Assembly (NCBI RefSeq): GCF_001612745.1
Contig: NZ_BDBA01000019.1
Coordinates: 1 to 64,000 of the forward strand
Length of the DNA: 64,000 nucleotides
Source of the DNA: Nocardia amamiensis NBRC 102102
GTDB taxonomy: Bacteria; Actinomycetota; Actinomycetes; Mycobacteriales; Mycobacteriaceae
Direction of reading: 5' to 3'
Part shown: piece by piece, positions 25,148-33,971 of the stretch
Layout of the letters: each line of letters starts with the position of its first letter
Numbering within the stretch: the stretch's first letter is position 1
Made by a program: the position numbers and the translations under genes
The notes under the pieces: generated by a model
Told to the model about the DNA's origin: nothing
The model's input: only the letters and a program-made list of their open reading frames with translations
Database searches by the model: none

Positions 25148-26569
25148 ATGGATTCCCACGCGAGTGACAATCCATCCGAGGAGCGGCTGAGCACGGACGA
25201 ACGCGCCGAGCTCGAGCGGTTGCGGGCCGAGGTGGCCGCGCTGCGCGCAGAGGTTCGCGGTGCGGCACCGCCGCCGGTGTCTCGGCCGCCGCGGCATGCG
25301 TGGCGGTGGACCGCGGTGGCGGTCTTGACCGTCCTTGTCGCTGTCCTGGCAATCACCACGGTCACGTCGCGGTTCGTGCGCGGCGAAATCTTGGACACCA
25401 ACCGATACCTGAGCACGGTGGCGCCGCTGGGCTCGGACCCGGCGTTGCAAACCGAGGTCTCCAATACGATTACCGACGAGATCTTCGCCCGCGTCGACAT
25501 CGAGGGCCTGACCGCGGACGCGTTGGCCGCCCTGACCGACGCGGTCCCGGCGACCGCGGACCGGCCACGGGTGGATCGCGCGGTCGAGGGACTGGCGCCG
25601 GTGATCACCCAGCAAGCCCGTGGCTTCGTCAACGACACCGTGCTGTCGTTCGTGCGCAGCGACCAGTTCGAGGACCTATGGCTGCAAGCCAACCGCGTCG
25701 CCCACACCGCCTTGGTGGCGGTGGTGACCGGTCATGTCGGCCCCGAGTCGGTGACCGTCGACGAGAACGGCACGGTGACTCTTTCCCTGCGGACGGTGAT
25801 CGAGAACGTGAAGGCGCGGCTGGTCGATCGTGGCTTCACCTTCGCCGAGAAGATCCCCGCGGTCGACAAGCAGTTCGTGTTGTTCCGGTCCCCGGAACTG
25901 GTGCGGGCGCAGCAGGCGGTCGACACGCTCGACAAGGCTGCGACAGTGCTGCCGTGGGTGACGATCGCGGCCGCGGTGGCCGCGATCGCCGCGGCGCCAG
26001 CCGGTCGTCGCCGCCGTGCCCTGGTCTTCGTCGGACTCGCGTTGGTTGTGGGCATGCTCATCCTCGCGATCGCGCTACTCATCGCCCGGGCGGTGTATCT
26101 GGACCGGATGCCGCCCGAGGTGCTCGCTCCGGACGCCGCCACCGAGGTCATCGACACTGTCCTGGTGCCGCTGCGGACCGCACTGCGGGCCGTCGCCGTA
26201 CTCGGCTTGGCGATCGCGCTCGGCGCCTACCTGACCGGGGATTCGGCCTCAGCCGCCGCGACCCGGCGCGGACTCGGTCGCGGCATGGACGCAGTGCAGC
26301 AACTCCGGCGGTCGCGCCCGCCGAACCGAGTGGAAACATGGGCCTTCCGCGCACGCGCAGCACTGCGATGGGCGATCATCGGAATCGCCGCGCTACTGCT
26401 GGTGTTCTGGCGCTATCCCACTGGGCTGGTGGTCGTCTGGATCGTGCTCGGCGCACTCCTGGCACTGCTGGTATTGGAAATCCTCATCCGCCCCGCCCGC
26501 GCCTGGCCGCAACAGGCCGAGGCCGAGACGAAGAACGATGCCGGGACCCCGGCGCAGGCCAACGCATGA
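25148..26569 (+). CDS. Large multi-pass membrane protein of unknown function
   Basis: A 473-residue protein. Residues 18-40 form a short Glu/Arg-rich coiled coil (LSTDERAELERLRAEVAALRAE). A first membrane helix follows near 55-75 (VAVLTVLVAVLAITTV), then an exported domain of about 190 residues beginning GEILDTNRYLSTVAPLGSDP. At least four further helices occupy residues 265-455. The topology and the NRYLSTVAPL segment are shared by a widespread actinobacterial family without a known role. The N-terminal coiled coil would be cytoplasmic. Its ribosome site is weak (GAGGGAC). Function not assigned. Confidence 0.8.
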   Translation: MDSHASDNPSEERLSTDERAELERLRAEVAALRAEVRGAAPPPVSRPPRHAWRWTAVAVLTVLVAVLAITTVTSRFVRGEILDTNRYLSTVAPLGSDPALQTEVSNTITDEIFARVDIEGLTADALAALTDAVPATADRPRVDRAVEGLAPVITQQARGFVNDTVLSFVRSDQFEDLWLQANRVAHTALVAVVTGHVGPESVTVDENGTVTLSLRTVIENVKARLVDRGFTFAEKIPAVDKQFVLFRSPELVRAQQAVDTLDKAATVLPWVTIAAAVAAIAAAPAGRRRRALVFVGLALVVGMLILAIALLIARAVYLDRMPPEVLAPDAATEVIDTVLVPLRTALRAVAVLGLAIALGAYLTGDSASAAATRRGLGRGMDAVQQLRRSRPPNRVETWAFRARAALRWAIIGIAALLLVFWRYPTGLVVVWIVLGALLALLVLEILIRPARAWPQQAEAETKNDAGTPAQANA

Positions 26570-26638
26570 CCTGCGCTGGGACCCGGTATCGCCCCTACCG
26601 AGGCGGGTAAACCGACCGGCAGCGCAGCCGAGTGCGAG

Positions 26639-27043
26639 TCACATTCGGCTCGGCTGCCAGGTCGTCACCGCCCAGATCACGACGACACCCAAGGCGATCA
26701 TGATGGTCGACCACCATGGGTAGTACGGCAGCCAGAGGAAGTTGGCCAGGATCGACAACGCGGCCAGGAACACCGCTATCACCCTCGCCCACATCGCTCC
26801 GGCTATCAGCCCGACCGCGGCGATCACCACCAAGATCCCGAGAACGAGATGGATCCAGCCCCAACTGGTGGTACTGAACTGGTAGGTGTAATTGGGCCCG
26901 GACACGAAGATCTCGTCCTTGGCGATGGCGGCGATTCCCTGGAAGATCGACAGGACGCCCGCGGCCAGTAGGAGAACCGCGGCGCCGATCGACGTCCCGG
27001 CCGCGACCGCCTGCTTGACGGAACTATCATCGGTTGCTGACAT
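26639..27043 (-). CDS. DUF7144-like four-helix membrane protein
   Basis: 134 residues from ATG 27043, preceded by AGAGGTG; an in-frame extension to 27076 is unlikely. Four hydrophobic helices with the loop FVSGPNYTYQFSTTSWGWIHLVLG and the later WLPYYPWWSTIMIALGVVVIWAV are typical of a small family common in Streptomyces and Nocardia. Function unknown. It ends about 70 bases from the convergent large membrane protein gene. Confidence 0.8.
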   Translation of the reverse strand: MSATDDSSVKQAVAAGTSIGAAVLLLAAGVLSIFQGIAAIAKDEIFVSGPNYTYQFSTTSWGWIHLVLGILVVIAAVGLIAGAMWARVIAVFLAALSILANFLWLPYYPWWSTIMIALGVVVIWAVTTWQPSRM

Positions 27044-27301
27044 TTGCCGGTCACCTCTCTCATCAGCGATACACACGGATGGGATTCATCGATGCGACGG
27101 GTCTTGCCCGCTTCGAGGGAGACTCACCGGAACCGCAGGTCGTGTGCTATCCGGGTTTTGATCGGTACTCGACGCTCAGATTGCAATCGCCGGTGCCGGC
27201 GCTCGCCTCACCTGGCCAGCATATCCCCAGCGAACTCTGACCACCGCCCGATCGGATCCCCCGCGAGTTGCCCGGCGCCACAGGCTCGCGCAGTAGCTCG
27301 G

Positions 27302-28174
27302 TCAGGTGTGGCCATACTCTGAATCGTCGGTGACCGGGCCGCGGAGATACCGACCGAGGTGTGTGTCCTCGAGGGCGAGCGCCCTGGTGATCGTCGCGGC
27401 GCCGATGATCACGATGGAAAGCACGAACAGCCAGCTGATCGAGGTGAACACCGGCCCGAGGAGTCCGAATCGCGTATACGCGGTTGCCGTGACCCTCGGC
27501 AGAACGACTCGTCCCACGGCACGGACGATCGTGAGACCGGATGCCGTGAGCATGCCGGTCACCCAGAGAACACGAGCGGACAGCTTCCCCATGGTGAGCA
27601 GGTACGGGCTGAGAGTCCAGACGACCATCCAGATCACCAGTTCGCCGACCAGTGCGAGGGGCACGCCGATGTAACGGACCCCGGTCAGTTCGCGAATCGC
27701 GCCGATCAATACGGCAGAGAGGGTGATGGCGAGGAGGACGATCAGCCAGCGCCAGGCGTCGCGCAGGCCGATCGACGGCACGTTCCAGATCTTCCCATAG
27801 ATCCGAGCCAGCGCTCTTGCGAGCGAGGTGCCACTGACTGCGACCATCAGCAATCCGACGACACCGAAAGCCGCGAAGGTCGGATCGGTGGCAGTGAAAA
27901 CGCCGACACCGGACAAGAGCGTCTTCGTGTCGAAGCCGAGCTGATCATTTATCGCTCGGGCGGCCAGATCCCAGTAGGTGAAGATCGAGCCTGCGATGAT
28001 CACGGGCAATACACATGTGAATATTTTGGCTGCGAGGGTCATCGATCGATCCACGATCTCGATCTCGACGAATCCATTGACAACCAGTCGGGCCGTTCGT
28101 GACCAGCCATCCGCCGACTCGATGCGCGCTGCGAGAGCCTTGGCCAGTGCGCCGGACTTTTTCGTCGACCGCAT
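27302..28174 (-). CDS. YihY/BrkB-family membrane protein
   Basis: A 290-residue protein with six hydrophobic segments. The YihY signature GTSLARALARIYGKIW lies near residue 117, preceded by LLMVAVSG, and YTRFGLLGPVFTSISWLFVLS near 235-255 is the typical last pair of helices. The name BrkB/RNase BN is historical; the proteins are membrane proteins, not nucleases. The role is probably in the envelope or transport, not further defined. Confidence 0.8.
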   Translation of the reverse strand: MRSTKKSGALAKALAARIESADGWSRTARLVVNGFVEIEIVDRSMTLAAKIFTCVLPVIIAGSIFTYWDLAARAINDQLGFDTKTLLSGVGVFTATDPTFAAFGVVGLLMVAVSGTSLARALARIYGKIWNVPSIGLRDAWRWLIVLLAITLSAVLIGAIRELTGVRYIGVPLALVGELVIWMVVWTLSPYLLTMGKLSARVLWVTGMLTASGLTIVRAVGRVVLPRVTATAYTRFGLLGPVFTSISWLFVLSIVIIGAATITRALALEDTHLGRYLRGPVTDDSEYGHT

Positions 28175-28299
28175 GTCATCGACTCAACCGCACCGATCGC
28201 GTGTTGTCATCGTTTCGCTTGGGTTGGTGAGCTACTACTGCGGATTCGGTACGGTTCTCCGAAGACGAATTGCGCGGCGACGAACTCTGCGAGGAGTCG

Positions 28300-28836
28300 A
28301 TGGAAGCGAGCAAACAAGCACTCCTACACGGACCGCTGTTCTCTCGGAGAATTCCGCTGGACCGCCGCAACGCGGCCAGCCGGATCAGCGCATATATCTA
28401 TGGAAATGTCCTGATCCTCGCCGCGCTCATACCGGTGACGACATCCGCCGAGCAAGTCGGCATCTTGATCGTTCTCGGGACGGCCGCCTCGACATTCATT
28501 GCACACTCTTTCGCCGAAGGTGTCGGGCAAAGCGTCCGGCAGAACCACCGGATCTCCTCTCGGGAGCGCTGGACGGACTTGCGTGATTCCGTGCCGATCC
28601 TCAGCTCGGCGGTGCTGCCCTGCGCGATTCTGGCCATCGCCGGTCTCGGGTGGATGGAACCGCGCACGGCCCAGCTGCTCGCCGAGGTGGTCGTGTTGAT
28701 CCGGATCGGCGGAATCGTGTTCGTCATCGAGCGGCTCAATGGTGCGCGGCCCCGGCGTTCGACCATCGTCGAGGCGCTGCTTCTCGCGGGCGCGGCGACC
28801 ACCGTTGTCGGGGTCAAAGTCATCCTGACCCACTGA
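28300..28836 (+). CDS. Membrane protein of unknown function
   Basis: 178 residues from ATG 28300, which follows GAGGAG by 3 bases; TTG 28270 is an alternative. There are two N-terminal helices (YIYGNVLILAALIPVTTS and VGILIVLGTAASTFIAH), a basic loop, and two or three C-terminal helices. HSFAEGVGQSVR and RISSRERW between the halves resemble a conserved mycobacterial/nocardial protein of unknown role. It is divergent from the YihY gene. Confidence 0.7.
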   Translation: MEASKQALLHGPLFSRRIPLDRRNAASRISAYIYGNVLILAALIPVTTSAEQVGILIVLGTAASTFIAHSFAEGVGQSVRQNHRISSRERWTDLRDSVPILSSAVLPCAILAIAGLGWMEPRTAQLLAEVVVLIRIGGIVFVIERLNGARPRRSTIVEALLLAGAATTVVGVKVILTH

Positions 28837-28876
28837 CGTTGTGGTCGAACCCGCCTGCTTTTGTTTCAATCGATAT

Positions 28877-30268
28877 ATGTGCAGGTGGATGGCCTACAGC
28901 CGCGCCGCGCGCGTCGAGCAGGGTGAAGCCGCTCGGCGCACCACTCCTGTCACCGCTCTCGCCGAACACGACACCACCGGGCGCGACCCGCTCGGCCTGC
29001 TCGAGCGGCAGGCGCGAACTCGTATTCCGCAATTGGTTCCGGTGCGGTACGGGCGCATGGTGAGCTCCCCGTTCGCCTTCTATCGCGGGGCCGCCCTGAT
29101 CATGGCCGACGATCTGTCCCGCACGCCCACGTCCGGACTCCGTACGCACCTGTGCGGTGATGCCCACCTGAGCAATTTCGGAATCTTCGCCACGCCCGAA
29201 CGTCGCCTGGCATTCGATATCAACGATTTCGATGAGACGTACCCTGGTCCGTTCGAATGGGATGTCAAGCGGCTCGTCACCAGCCTCGCGGTCGCCGCCG
29301 ACGAGAACGGATTTTCCGGGAAGCAGCGACTCCGGGCCACGCTTGCCTGCGCAGCCGAATACCGAACGACCATGCGACACCAAGCCGAGCAAAGTACCAC
29401 CGCAGTGTGGTATTCGCGCGTCGACCCCACGGCCGAATTGACCGAACTGCGCGATGAACTGGACACATCCACTCGTGAGCGAGTGCGCAAGGCCCTGGCG
29501 AAATCGCGGACTCGCGACAGCCAGCAGGCGCTCGCCAAGCTGACCACACGTGTCGACGGCCGACCGAAAATCATCAGCGATCCTCCCCTGATCGTCCCGA
29601 TCGAGGAGATCTTCGCGGACCTGGACGCCGAGAATCTGTATCGCGAACTGCGCCAACGTCTCAGGGACTATCGTGCGACCCTGCAGGACAATCGCCGCGT
29701 ACTGCTGGACCAGTTCGAATTCGTTCAAGCTGCGCGCAAGGTGGTCGGCGTGGGCAGCGTCGGCACCCGCGCATGGATCGTCCTGATGCTGGGAGTCGAC
29801 GACGATCCCTTGATTCTGCAAGTGAAAGAGGCGCAACCGTCGGTACTGTCACGCTATCTGGCGGGCCCGTCGTTCACCAACCAAGGTGAGCGAGTAGTGC
29901 AGGGCCAACGGCTGATGCAAGCGGCAAGCGACATCCTGCTGGGCTGGCAGCAAGGTCCCGACATCGATGGCGAAAGCCGAGACTTCTACGTCCGGCAACT
30001 ACGCGACGGTAAGGGCTCAGCGGTGATAGAGACCATGGAGCCCAAGGCACTGAGCCTGTACGGCCGACTGTGCGGCCGGGTGCTGGCATATGCACACGCC
30101 CGTGCCGGCGACCGTATCGCGATCGCCTCCTACCTCGGCACGACAGACGCGTTCGACCATGCCGTCGCGGAGTACGCCGAGACGTACGCCGACCAGACCA
30201 TCCGGGACCATGCCGAACTGCAGCGCGCGAACCGGGACGGCCGCGTCACCGCACGCACCGGGATCTGA
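28877..30268 (+). CDS. DUF2252 family protein
   Basis: About 463 residues; the start is uncertain (GTG 28841, ATG 28877 or ATG 28889). Diagnostic stretches are RYGRMVSSPFAFYRGAA, THLCGDAHLSNFG with the kinase-like HxDxHxxN-type arrangement (GDAHLSN), and FDINDFDETYPGPFEWDVKRL, an echo of the DFD metal motif. The family is distantly related to aminoglycoside-phosphotransferase/kinase folds. A substrate is not known. The full length is present. Confidence 0.88.
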   Translation: MCRWMAYSRAARVEQGEAARRTTPVTALAEHDTTGRDPLGLLERQARTRIPQLVPVRYGRMVSSPFAFYRGAALIMADDLSRTPTSGLRTHLCGDAHLSNFGIFATPERRLAFDINDFDETYPGPFEWDVKRLVTSLAVAADENGFSGKQRLRATLACAAEYRTTMRHQAEQSTTAVWYSRVDPTAELTELRDELDTSTRERVRKALAKSRTRDSQQALAKLTTRVDGRPKIISDPPLIVPIEEIFADLDAENLYRELRQRLRDYRATLQDNRRVLLDQFEFVQAARKVVGVGSVGTRAWIVLMLGVDDDPLILQVKEAQPSVLSRYLAGPSFTNQGERVVQGQRLMQAASDILLGWQQGPDIDGESRDFYVRQLRDGKGSAVIETMEPKALSLYGRLCGRVLAYAHARAGDRIAIASYLGTTDAFDHAVAEYAETYADQTIRDHAELQRANRDGRVTARTGI

Positions 30269-30313
30269 GCGCTCCACGGCGTCCGGTAGTAATTCGGTGC
30301 GATGGCCGTAGTG

Positions 30314-30727
30314 TCACGGCGCGGTCGACGCGTTGGGCGCCGAACCCGGCTGCCCCAAGGCCTGAGCCTTGAGCTGTTCGAATTCCACGTCGGTGATGAC
30401 ACCTGCGTCGCGCAGGGCCTTCGCGTCGGCGATACTCTCGGCGGGGGACTTGCCCGCGACCTGCCGGATGTACTGATCGGTGGCTTGCTTCGCCTCCGCC
30501 TGCGCACGTTGGGAGCGCAGCGCCATGCCCCGTCCTCGGATGATCAGGTACACCAGCGCCGTCAGGTACGGGAACACCACTAGGGCAATCACCCACACGG
30601 CTTTGGCGACGCCGGACACGGAGTGGTCACGGAACAGATCCACCAGAATCTGGAACAGAACGATCAGGTACGCCACGAAGGCGAACACGAGGATCGTGTA
30701 CCACACGTAATCCCAGAACGAATCCAT
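30314..30727 (-). CDS. Two-helix membrane protein with SHOCT domain
   Basis: 137 residues from ATG 30727, which has GAGGGAGG 10 bases upstream; the frame extension to 30841 lacks support. Two helices (YVWYTILVFAFVAYLIVLFQI and VWVIALVVFPYLTALVYLII) form a phospholipase-D-nuclease-N-terminal-like region. A charged linker follows, then a SHOCT motif (IADAKALRDAGVITDVEFEQLKAQAL). It is a common actinobacterial small envelope protein, often stress-induced; specific role unknown. Confidence 0.85.
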   Translation of the reverse strand: MDSFWDYVWYTILVFAFVAYLIVLFQILVDLFRDHSVSGVAKAVWVIALVVFPYLTALVYLIIRGRGMALRSQRAQAEAKQATDQYIRQVAGKSPAESIADAKALRDAGVITDVEFEQLKAQALGQPGSAPNASTAP

Positions 30728-31300
30728 GTTGTAAGCCTCCCTCGGGCGAGCCTTTACCGTGTCGTTGCGCCGTCGAGTCCGACTGCGGCGTAATCGAATC
30801 CGCTGGCTCACCATGTTGTAGATCCGACCGTCGGTCGGCATTGTGGCCGAGAACAGACTGCTATTTTCTTTGCCGTTTGTTCATCCCGCATCGCGTTCCG
30901 GCGGAAGTCGATGGGCGCGTTTCGAAGCGCAGATCGACTCGGCGCCGTAGGGCCCCGGCGAAAAATTGCCGAGCATATGGACGGGTAGCTCGTTCATCCA
31001 TTCGATCGGAGGAACCCGCCGGCTGGAAAAGACCGGCAAATAATCATTGACGCAAACGAAGCAGTCGTCAAGATCAGCACACCGCATCCGGGACGGGCTC
31101 ACGCGGGAGGGACTCAGCCGAATGTGTGGCAGCCATGGCTAGCCGACGCGATCGGCCCGAGCCGCCCGGAACCGACTCGCGTGGGCCACGTTCTGACACA
31201 GCACCGTTTCGTTGCATGGACGTAAGGGGTGCGACAGCCCGCGTAAGGGTGTTCGTGGGACAGCTCGTGCACGCTCGGCTTCCGGAGAAGGGCGGGCGAG
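30728..31300. other. Divergent intergenic region of about 0.57 kb
   Basis: No frame here has a convincing start or composition. It carries the palindrome at 30824-30838 near the left gene. The remainder shows no clear repeat. Promoters of both flanking genes should lie here. Confidence 0.45.
30824..30838. promoter_or_regulatory. Inverted repeat CCGACC-GTC-GGTCGG, TetR-like operator candidate
   Basis: Perfect 6-base arms with a 3-base centre, about 97 bases upstream of the SHOCT membrane gene. Odd-spaced palindromes of this kind are typical of TetR-family sites. No TetR gene is adjacent. Confidence 0.4.
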
Positions 31301-32275
31301 GTGACCGAGGGCGAGACGACCGAGAGACGCACCGGCAACGCTATCCGCGCGCAGCGCGGCGACGACGGGCGGCGGATCGGATCGTGGTTGACCGGCGTAG
31401 CGGTCGCGCTCAATCTCCTCCAGCTCTTCGCCGTACCGCTTCTGCTGTTGCCCCGCGCCCTGGCGTGGGGTTGGGCACTGCTGCCGCTGGCGTTGCTGAC
31501 GACGACATTCTGGGCGGTGATTCACGAGGCTGTCCACGGCAATCTGCACCCCCGACGCTCCCGCAACGACCAGTACGGACGCATGCTCGCCGTGTTGTAC
31601 GGCGCACCGTTCGCGTTGCTCAAAGCCGGTCACCTGCTGCACCACCGCTACAGCCGGACCCGTGACCGGGGCGAGGTCTACGATCCGGCGAGGTCCAGCT
31701 GGGCGAAGGCCGCGCCCGGGTATTACCTGCGGCTCTTCGGCGGGCTGTACCTGCTCGAGGTCGCGGCAGTCGTGCTCGCAGCGCTGCCAGCCGCTGCCGT
31801 GCGTCGGCTCGCCCATGCGGTGGACGAGCCGGATACGGTGGCGGGACCACTGCTCGAACGCGTCGCGCGGACCGAGGTGTTCGGGCAGTTCCGCATCGAC
31901 GCGGCCGCGATCACGGTGCTCCACGGCGCGGCGTTCGTCGCCTACGGCAGTCACTGGTGGATGCTCCTCGCGGCGCTGGCCGGGCGCGGTGTGATCGTCT
32001 CGCTGTCGGACAACGCTTACCACTACGGCACCGACCTCGATGAGCCGCTCGAAGCTCTGAACCTCGAACTGCCCGCGCGACTGGAAGTCCTGGCACTGAG
32101 TTTCAACCTGCACGGCATGCACCATCGGCGCCCGGGGCTGCGCTGGTATGAACTCCGGCCGGCCTTCGACACCGAGGGCGGCCGGTACGATTCCGGCTGG
32201 TTCCGTGCGGTGGCCCGCCAGATTCGCGGCCCGATCGGGATGGTCACCGATCGCTCAGCCGACCGCCCCAGCTAG
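31301..32275 (+). CDS. Membrane fatty-acid desaturase/hydroxylase-type protein
   Basis: A 324-residue protein, GTG start. It has the three histidine boxes of the di-iron membrane desaturase superfamily: HEAVH near residue 75, HLLHHRYS near 110 and LHGMHHRR near 267. Hydrophobic helices lie at about 30-65, 150-170 and 205-230. The third box spacing (GMHH) resembles beta-carotene ketolase and related hydroxylases as well as acyl desaturases. Substrate undetermined; no carotenoid or redox partner gene is adjacent. Confidence 0.85.
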   Translation: MTEGETTERRTGNAIRAQRGDDGRRIGSWLTGVAVALNLLQLFAVPLLLLPRALAWGWALLPLALLTTTFWAVIHEAVHGNLHPRRSRNDQYGRMLAVLYGAPFALLKAGHLLHHRYSRTRDRGEVYDPARSSWAKAAPGYYLRLFGGLYLLEVAAVVLAALPAAAVRRLAHAVDEPDTVAGPLLERVARTEVFGQFRIDAAAITVLHGAAFVAYGSHWWMLLAALAGRGVIVSLSDNAYHYGTDLDEPLEALNLELPARLEVLALSFNLHGMHHRRPGLRWYELRPAFDTEGGRYDSGWFRAVARQIRGPIGMVTDRSADRPS

Positions 32276-32657
32276 GCCGAGCGAGCGCGCCGGACCTCGT
32301 CATGGGCCCAGCCAACATATCGGTTCAATAACAGCAAGATGTGATCGACTCCGTCGCCACGCTCGTCCGAGCGTCCCGGCCGCCTGGTTCGCCCAGTTGA
32401 AGGCACACAGCCCAGGCAAGGTCACGATCCGGTATCGAGCGGTGCTGCCCGGTGGTGTGACGCAGTCGATGTTCACTTCAACTCCGATAACCGTCACGCT
32501 ATTGCTAGCTGATTGTTAGCTTGCGTCATGCACGGAGTGCGCAGATCGCCGTACCGGGCACCGGATCGGATTGCCCAACTCGGCGATTCCTGCGTCGATC
32601 GCTCGGAATACTCGAATCGCAACCTCAGCCGATCGCAGTGTCGGCCCCCGAGAGGCC
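32276..32657. other. Intergenic region, nothing distinctive
   Basis: About 380 bases after the desaturase. Short frames on both strands lack ribosome sites. No repeat stands out. Confidence 0.4.
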
Positions 32658-33068
32658 ATGGTTACTACCGACTCCACACACAACTCAGTCGCCACCAGAA
32701 ATCGCTCGGCTGTTCCGCGAGTGCCAGGCGGTTCGCGCAGCTCCGCGGATCGACCGGCGCCGTCGGCACTCGGCCTCGACCGCCAGCTTGCGCCGCTGCG
32801 GAAACCCGCATTGGTGCTCGGTGCGGCGCTGCTCTGCATCGGCCTGGTCGCGCTGGTGCCGTTGCGTGCCTGGTGGCACGACTACGGCGGCGTCCTTGTC
32901 GTCGCGGCTTACCTGCAGTACATGGCCTTGGCGGGAACTCTGGAAATCTGGGGGATACGCATGACCAGGAAGGATCCGTTGGCAAGTGATCCGGATCATG
33001 CACCCGGATCCGCTTCGACCGGGCGCGGGGGCTCCGGCGCAATCGGTGCGGCGGGGTCCAGGCGATGA
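32658..33068 (+). CDS. Small two-helix membrane protein
   Basis: 136 residues from ATG 32658, with GAGAGG directly upstream. A polar, Ser/Thr/Arg-rich N-terminus leads to two helices (PALVLGAALLCIGLVALVPL and GGVLVVAAYLQYMALAGTLEI) and a Gly/Ser-rich tail. The central region looks like a real membrane hairpin; the N-terminal boundary is less certain. Function unknown. Confidence 0.5.
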   Translation: MVTTDSTHNSVATRNRSAVPRVPGGSRSSADRPAPSALGLDRQLAPLRKPALVLGAALLCIGLVALVPLRAWWHDYGGVLVVAAYLQYMALAGTLEIWGIRMTRKDPLASDPDHAPGSASTGRGGSGAIGAAGSRR

Positions 33069-33211
33069 GCTCAGCTGGATGCCGATCGGCTCAGCCTTCC
33101 CGGTCGCTCTACCCGGCCTGACCCGCGATCCTGCTGCGGCACGTTCCGACACTGACGGTCCGAGGCCCCGGAATGTCCCGCGAAGGCGGGAGACCTCGGC
33201 GCGGTCTGCGG

Positions 33212-33724
33212 TCAGCGAAGTACGAATCCCGGCGGCCAGCTGTATTCGAATTCCGGAAGATCGAACCCTTGCTCGAAGTGCGCGGTCCGCGCGTCTGTAC
33301 GGTGCCCGCCATATCGTTCGTAGAAGGCGATTGCCGCGGTGTTTGCTTGCAGCACCTCGAGGTAGACGATGCGGCCGGGATACTTCGCGGCTGCCCACTG
33401 CAGACCGTGGCGCAGCAGGCGGGTACCGATGCCCGCACGAGTACGGCCGGGTGCGGCGTGCAGGTTGTCCAGCAGCACGCGGCCGTCCGTAGTCGGCGTC
33501 AGATAAACGAATCCGACCGGTTGGCCTGCCTCCTCGGCGACGAAAAGTCCTGTGGCAGTTGGGTCATCGGTAAGTCGTTTGCGCCATACAGTCAGACGAT
33601 CCTCGAGCAGGGGACCGGTCAAGAACTCTTCCGGCATCATCCCCGCGTAGGCCGAACGCCAACTCGCAGTGTGCAGTTCCGCAACCCGTTCCGCATCGTC
33701 AGGCGCACCACTTCTGATATGCAT
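33212..33724 (-). CDS. GNAT-family N-acetyltransferase
   Basis: A 170-residue protein. IRSGAPDDAERVAELH is the typical first strand and helix. The acetyl-CoA site is NLHAAPGRTRAGIGTRLLRHGL with the R/QxxGxG/A pattern, and LEVLQANTAAIAFYERYGG is the classic C-terminal motif. It is a complete single-domain GNAT. Substrate cannot be predicted; relatives acetylate amines, amino acids or antibiotics. Confidence 0.92.
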   Translation of the reverse strand: MHIRSGAPDDAERVAELHTASWRSAYAGMMPEEFLTGPLLEDRLTVWRKRLTDDPTATGLFVAEEAGQPVGFVYLTPTTDGRVLLDNLHAAPGRTRAGIGTRLLRHGLQWAAAKYPGRIVYLEVLQANTAAIAFYERYGGHRTDARTAHFEQGFDLPEFEYSWPPGFVLR

Positions 33725-33971
33725 TCCGATATTCTCGCCTCCAATCGTGGATCAGATTGCCTACCGCGACGCGGTGACCCGGTAGTTCGACTCGACTCGA
33801 ACGGTCTGGTGGTGACCGTCGGCGCCAACGTGCACATCGAGTCACAGTCTCGATTTCCTTGCGTTTCGGCTGTCCGTTCGGCGTGTCGCTGAAGGTTTGC
33901 CGACGATGTCGGATTTGAATGCAGGTTGGCTGGTCGACGAATGCCGCGAACTACCCGTGGAGGTCAAGGTC

